Shown here piece by piece: positions 59,672 to 64,000 of a stretch of DNA of 64,000 bases (its first letter is position 1; each line of letters begins with the position of its first letter). Location of the stretch: contig CAZWDU010000005.1 of NCBI GenBank assembly GCA_964632845.1, positions 62,001-126,000 of the forward strand, in the 5' to 3' direction. The translations under genes were made by a program, and so were the position numbers. Source of the stretch: JAOZHU01 sp964632845 (GTDB lineage Archaea > Thermoproteota > Bathyarchaeia > Bathyarchaeales > Bathycorpusculaceae). The notes beneath the pieces are model-generated. The model saw nothing but the letters and a program-made list of their open reading frames with translations, was not told where the DNA came from and searched no databases.

Positions 59672-62365
59672 CTATGCCAGAAACCTTTCGAGTTTAGTTA
59701 AGCCGATGATTTCGTCGAAGCTTAAGCCTAAAGCATCCAAAACCTGATCGAAAGTAGAATGCAAGTACGCGACGTACTTGTCAACATCCACCTCATTTTT
59801 TGTGGCTAATTCCACCGGCTTCACATGCGGTGGTCGGCTGGTTTTGACGAAACTGATGAGGTCGCCTGCTTTGATTTCAACCCCGTTGGCGCTCAGAATC
59901 TTGGCTGCTTTCACGTGTTGCGGCGTGGTTTTCGTGTAGCGCTCTATGTCTTCGCCTAGAACTATGTGAAACGCGAGGTCACTGAGATTTTCCCACTCTC
60001 TCCGTTTTAGCCGCATGTAGCGTTCGCGGACGATGTCAGCTATGTCCTTTTTTGCTTTTTCAAATTCTGCAGGGGTCTTGACCTGCGCTAGGCGCTCTTT
60101 CATTTTGTTGAAGGCGTTCTTGATGAAAATCGGGATGTGTCTTTTTTTACCTGTTAATCCTTTAACGTCAACTGTGCCGTCTTCGAGCACCCCAAGGTAG
60201 TTCTTTTTGCGGGAGCTGAAAACCGCGTACCTGTAGACTTTTTCCATGTCTATGCCCATTTTCAACTCATGCTCGGTCCAGCGGGTTACCTCCTCAATCT
60301 GCTCTTTGGAGGGGTTTTTGAGGAACAGGCTGTCCGTGTCACCGTAAAGCACTTGGATGCCTAAGCCCTCGGCTCTCTTAAGTATTTGAGTTATGGAATG
60401 CCTTCCAATAGCTGCTGTGGCTTCCGCTACTGGCGGGCAGTACAAATCAAAGCTGTCAGCGCCGAACACGCCGTAACTGGCGTTTAAAATAACTTTTAAC
60501 GCGCCTTGGGTGATGCGGTACCAGTTTCTCAGTTCCTCAGGCAAGGTTTTGTCTTTGGCTTTCACTTTGTACCAGCGCACGCGCAAGTCCCTCAGTGAGC
60601 CAACGAGGAGGCTTTCCATAGCGCGCTTTTTAGTGCATACCCAGTGCGGCGTGTCTGGTATCATGTTGCTTCGGCATTCAGGGTGTGGGCACAACACAGA
60701 TTGGTAACCGAGGTTCCACACTTTGATTATTGACGGGTACAGGCTTGGAAAGTCCATCACCGCCACGTTAAAGTGGACTCCGGGCACGGGTTCAACGACT
60801 ATGGCGCCTTTGTATTTTTTGCCTTTTATGATGGCTGTGGTTGCGGTTGTGCCTTTTTTCGCAAGTATATCCTCCGCGTTTGGAATCAGCATGTTTCTTT
60901 TTCTGTGCTCGCGGTGCATGAAGTTTCGTATCCACCGTGATACGCCTTGGCGGCTTACGTCTTCCATAGGCATGCTACTGATTCTCGCAAGCACAAGAAT
61001 CAGCTTCATGGGTAATTCATCTTCGAGGCTTGTTAGTTTAAACGTGATTTCCGAATCTCTGAGGCAATACCGCGCCAGTTCAGTGTAGCTTAGTTCGCTG
61101 AAGGCTTTTTCCAGCTTAATTTTCTCTACACCTATCAAAGCGTTGCCCACATCCGCCAGCGTCACGTCGCGGTAGCGGTTGCTGAAAGCGTAAATCTGGA
61201 TGGACCTGTTGAAGAAAAACTTGTACAAGTCAATGTGCACACCGTATTTCAGAAGGCAGACGCGTTTGCCAACATCTATTGGTATTTCACTTTTTCTGAT
61301 GCCCAGATTCAACGCACGGTGCGTTAGGTAACGCAGGTCAAAGTCGTCGCCGTTGAATGTTAAAATGAACGGGTACTCCCAAAGCACTTCAAAAACGGCT
61401 CTGAGCAAGTCTTCCTCTTTCTCAAAATATTCCACACTCACGTCTGCAGCCAAGTGCTCGTTGCCTTCGCGGACGCCTTCCCGCTTCAGAAGCAGCACCC
61501 GTTTCTGATCGTCTGAGGTGTACACGGATACGCAGGTTACGGGGTAAGCGGCTTCACGCGGGTCCGGCACTCTTGTGGACACGGACGAGGTGACTTCGAT
61601 GTCTATGGCTGCTCTGCGGAACTTCGGCGCAGGATACTCCAGCAGTCTCGCCCAAGACTCAACATACTCCAACTCTTCCGGCGTCTCGTCTTTGAAACTG
61701 CTTTTTAGCTGGGTGAGGGTTTTCTCGGTTTCTTCCAAAGTCACTGGAACGAGGTCGCCGTTTTTGACTTCGTAAATCATTCCTGGCAGAAGCTGCCTGT
61801 CGTAGATGTAGCATTGGTAGTATTTGATTCGAGCTTCCCAAACCTTTGCCCCTTCACCATCTGCCATGCCAACTGAGTTTTTCTGGAATTCCTCTGGAAT
61901 TATGTCTCTCAGTGTGCCTTCGGGTTTGCCTCCGATGGCTAACGGGTCGTTTGCAACGATTTTCGTGACGGTTACGGTTTTGTCGAGAAGTGCGTCAAAC
62001 TTTTCCTCAGATTCGAACTTGGCAAATCCCTCGTGGTGAACTACGCGGTCCATTTTTTCCAGTTCACGCTGAGACAGGTTGGTTAAGCAGTAAGGCTGGT
62101 GCCCCGTGTTGTCATACCAAAAGTAGATTTCGCCCGATTGGGGCTCGTACAGTTTTATAACCGCTTTTCTTGAGCGCCCGTCATAGCTTGCGGAGACAAA
62201 GTAAGACGGCGGCAGGTTTTCAGGGGCAACTGGCGGAAAAGCACGGTGTTTCTTCTCTTTTTTCCTTTTCTCAGCCGCAGCGGCTGGCGGCGCTTCCGCT
62301 TTTGCCTCTTCCTTAACGGGCTTTTTAGGCACCTGCGAATAATAGTCTAAGCTTCTCTGCGCCAT
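59672..62365 (-). CDS. polB: Family B DNA polymerase
   Basis: 897 residues. A low-complexity Ala/Lys/Glu N-terminus (about 13-40) precedes the core. Exonuclease motifs: DIEVTSS (about 255), TFNGDDFDLRYL, YCLRDSEITFKL. Polymerase motifs: DFPSLYPSIIKVWNL (about 536), KVILNASYGVFGAD and YGDTDS (about 674). A pair of cysteine motifs (CPHPECRSN ... CTKKRA) sits in the palm insert. Probably a main replicative polymerase with proofreading. Convergent with the QueT-like gene, ending next to it. Confidence 0.95.
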   Translation of the reverse strand: MAQRSLDYYSQVPKKPVKEEAKAEAPPAAAAEKRKKEKKHRAFPPVAPENLPPSYFVSASYDGRSRKAVIKLYEPQSGEIYFWYDNTGHQPYCLTNLSQRELEKMDRVVHHEGFAKFESEEKFDALLDKTVTVTKIVANDPLAIGGKPEGTLRDIIPEEFQKNSVGMADGEGAKVWEARIKYYQCYIYDRQLLPGMIYEVKNGDLVPVTLEETEKTLTQLKSSFKDETPEELEYVESWARLLEYPAPKFRRAAIDIEVTSSVSTRVPDPREAAYPVTCVSVYTSDDQKRVLLLKREGVREGNEHLAADVSVEYFEKEEDLLRAVFEVLWEYPFILTFNGDDFDLRYLTHRALNLGIRKSEIPIDVGKRVCLLKYGVHIDLYKFFFNRSIQIYAFSNRYRDVTLADVGNALIGVEKIKLEKAFSELSYTELARYCLRDSEITFKLTSLEDELPMKLILVLARISSMPMEDVSRQGVSRWIRNFMHREHRKRNMLIPNAEDILAKKGTTATTAIIKGKKYKGAIVVEPVPGVHFNVAVMDFPSLYPSIIKVWNLGYQSVLCPHPECRSNMIPDTPHWVCTKKRAMESLLVGSLRDLRVRWYKVKAKDKTLPEELRNWYRITQGALKVILNASYGVFGADSFDLYCPPVAEATAAIGRHSITQILKRAEGLGIQVLYGDTDSLFLKNPSKEQIEEVTRWTEHELKMGIDMEKVYRYAVFSSRKKNYLGVLEDGTVDVKGLTGKKRHIPIFIKNAFNKMKERLAQVKTPAEFEKAKKDIADIVRERYMRLKRREWENLSDLAFHIVLGEDIERYTKTTPQHVKAAKILSANGVEIKAGDLISFVKTSRPPHVKPVELATKNEVDVDKYVAYLHSTFDQVLDALGLSFDEIIGLTKLERFLA

Positions 62366-62499
62366 TCTCTTCTTAACCCTTAGCCCTATTCTTTGGCTTC
62401 ATTAGACTAAAGTCTTTACTGGCTTATCAGTCACACGGTATTAAAGCCTCTTTAACTCTTATTTAGCACTACTGTGTTGCTTATGCTGTGTGAAACGCG

Positions 62500-63846
62500 T
62501 TGCTGAAGGACGCTTGGACGGTTGCCATCGAAACCCTAAGCTGGATAGAAATGCAAAAACTAAGCGAACGTCTGGCCCTAGCGCGAACAGTCAAGCAACT
62601 GAACATCAGCAATACTGACGCTGTAAGATATGGCTACGGGCTTGTCTGCGAAACCATCCGACGCAAAAACCTCATAGACGCTTTCGTTAACAGCGTGCTG
62701 AAACCCAAAACCATAAGCGAATTCACCCTAGGCGTTCAAGCGTTTCTGAGGCTTTACGTTTACCAAACTCGAATCGCAAAACAATGGCTCCGAATAGATG
62801 TGGCAGAAGCCGCAGGCATAGCCAAGCTGGCGCGGGCGATTCTAGGCTGGAAAACTCTAAGCGAAGTTGAACCCTTCTTAGGCTTACTGCTCACCCGACA
62901 AGTAGCGCCCATTCTAGAGGAAATGAGCGATGAAAAACGCGTAAGCCTCCAAACATTTCATCCAATCTGGTTCGTCAAATACTGCTTCAACCTTCTCGGT
63001 CGCAACGAAGCAACAGCTTTCCTCCAAGGAAGCGTAAATCCACCGCCCACATACATCAGGCTAAACACACTCCGCGCTTCCACAGAAGAAATCACGGAAA
63101 AACTCACAACGGAAGGCGTTAAAATAGAAAAAGTTGAATTGCTGAAACACGCCTACAAAATCGCAGGTGCAAAGCAGCCTTTAACGCGAACAACGAGCTT
63201 CCAACAAGGCTTATTTTATATTCAGGACAAGGCAAGTTGCTATGCCGCTGAAGTTGCCAACCCAGCGCCACACATGACGGTTTTAGACGTTTGCGCAGCG
63301 CCCGGAGCAAAAACCACGTACTTAGCACAGCTTATGCAGAATCAAGGCTCAATTTACTCAGTGGACTACTCTGTGCGAAGAATGCAAACGTGGCAAAGAG
63401 AGGTGTCTCGTATGGGTGTTGAAATCGCAGAGCCCGTAATCACAGACGCGCGCAGTTCGCTGCCTTTCGCAGCGGAAGCTGACATCGTAATCTTAGACCC
63501 TCCATGCACCAGCACAGGCGCTTTTGGGAAGTTTCCGTCAGCCAAGTGGCGGCTTACTCCGCGCTCAATTGAGCACATGGGTGAGATTCAGTGGCAGATA
63601 ATCAATAACTGCGCTGAAAAAGTGAAAGCTGGCGGAGTCTTAGCTTACTCTACTTGTAGCGTAACGGTTGAGGAAAACGAAGCGATAATTGAACGTTTCT
63701 TGAAGGGACATCCTGAATTCTCTTTGGCGGACATAAATCCGAAGATAGGTGTGCCCGGCTTAAGAGGGCTGACTAAGTGCCAACGGCTTTACCCGCACGT
63801 TCACCAGTGTAACGGTTTCTTCATCGCGAGACTGCAAAAAGCATAG
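62500..63846 (+). CDS. NOL1/NOP2/Sun-family RNA cytosine-5 methyltransferase
   Basis: 448 residues. The N-terminal NusB-like helical domain (about 1-150) is followed by the SAM domain. LDVCAAPGAKTTYLAQLMQN holds motif I, LDPPCTSTGAFG the PPC motif, and SRMGVEIAEP and YSTCSVTVEENEAII follow, with the catalytic Cys in TCS. This is the layout of archaeal and RsmB-like tRNA/rRNA m5C methylases. The start is TTG 62500. Substrate not determinable from sequence. The 154 bases after it hold no gene. Confidence 0.87.
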   Translation: MLKDAWTVAIETLSWIEMQKLSERLALARTVKQLNISNTDAVRYGYGLVCETIRRKNLIDAFVNSVLKPKTISEFTLGVQAFLRLYVYQTRIAKQWLRIDVAEAAGIAKLARAILGWKTLSEVEPFLGLLLTRQVAPILEEMSDEKRVSLQTFHPIWFVKYCFNLLGRNEATAFLQGSVNPPPTYIRLNTLRASTEEITEKLTTEGVKIEKVELLKHAYKIAGAKQPLTRTTSFQQGLFYIQDKASCYAAEVANPAPHMTVLDVCAAPGAKTTYLAQLMQNQGSIYSVDYSVRRMQTWQREVSRMGVEIAEPVITDARSSLPFAAEADIVILDPPCTSTGAFGKFPSAKWRLTPRSIEHMGEIQWQIINNCAEKVKAGGVLAYSTCSVTVEENEAIIERFLKGHPEFSLADINPKIGVPGLRGLTKCQRLYPHVHQCNGFFIARLQKA

Positions 63847-64000
63847 TTAGCCGAAAAAGGTGAGCAGCTCTTTCTGCTGAACCAATGCGAAAATCATGTG
63901 TGGGCGAAGGAAGCATTCTGGGAAACAGCTAATTCGATATAGAACTATATAGATTATTGGGAGCATACATAAAAGTTGCCTTTATACATATAGATTTGAA

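Noticed and set aside
1..64000. Search by eye for CRISPR arrays, transposases, integrases and rRNA
   Set aside because: No regularly spaced repeats, no DDE or tyrosine recombinase motifs and no rRNA-like blocks were found.

Overview
The window is archaeal. It carries aIF6, prefoldin alpha, a thermosome subunit, Spt5, SecE, ribosomal proteins S19e/L39e/L31e/L18a-LX, family B DNA polymerase, XPD helicase, RadB, CDP-archaeol synthase (CarS) and an STT3/AglB oligosaccharyltransferase. Many promoters show an archaeal TATA box, and some transcripts look leaderless. The gene mix would fit a Bathyarchaeia-like or other deep archaeal lineage, but the lineage is inferred from gene content only. I found no rRNA, tRNA, CRISPR array or transposase.

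Layout. 0-5.2 kb: an EamA transporter relic, an HTH regulator, then the translation/secretion cluster S19e-PDCD5-L39e-L31e-aIF6-LX-prefoldin-FtsY. 5.4-9.4 kb: two secreted beta-helix proteins (minus strand), then an acyltransferase-like membrane protein and a Tag glycosylase bracketed by copies of a palindromic GATTAAAATTTAATC element. 9.5-12.6 kb: an atypical carbamoyltransferase, D-aminoacyl-tRNA deacylase, and SecE-Spt5-L11. 12.7-14.2 kb: a first cobS-cobY pair. 14.2-17.5 kb: epimerase, UbiA prenyltransferase and a radical SAM protein of the tetraether-lipid synthase type. 17.5-20.7 kb: glycosyltransferases and a cysteine-rich Rossmann protein that appears to start at CTG.

20.9-28.1 kb is a cobalamin block: CobZ-like phosphatase, BtuF-BtuC-BtuD importer (BtuD with an extra C-terminal domain), a Dph6-like ATPase, CobT, and a second cobS-cobY pair. 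30-34.2 kb is a redox/arsenic island: two ferredoxin-like proteins divergent from a TlpA-like redoxin, CcdA and a CxC thioredoxin-like protein, followed by ArsR and the ACR3 arsenite exporter. Nearly identical promoter sequences precede both halves. 34.2-38 kb: thymidylate synthase and two exported surface proteins. 38-48.4 kb: thermosome, Sua5, CBS, GNAT, a PAC4-like protein, Nth, XPD, a Grc3-type kinase, a RuvC-like protein, RadB and CarS.

48.4-51.3 kb: small proteins and a Kelch/Ig-like surface-protein operon. 51.3-64 kb: topoisomerase IA, a Na/Ca-type exchanger, a methyltransferase, AglB and a GlcNAc-1-P transferase-like protein, a QueT-type transporter with a structured leader, PolB and an NSUN methylase.

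The most striking non-coding signal is a promoter module (TCAAGAAATCTTGA palindromes plus a near-identical downstream box) before three separated surface-protein genes or operons at 7.4, 36.6 and 51.2 kb, which suggests a small regulon of secreted, C-terminally anchored proteins.
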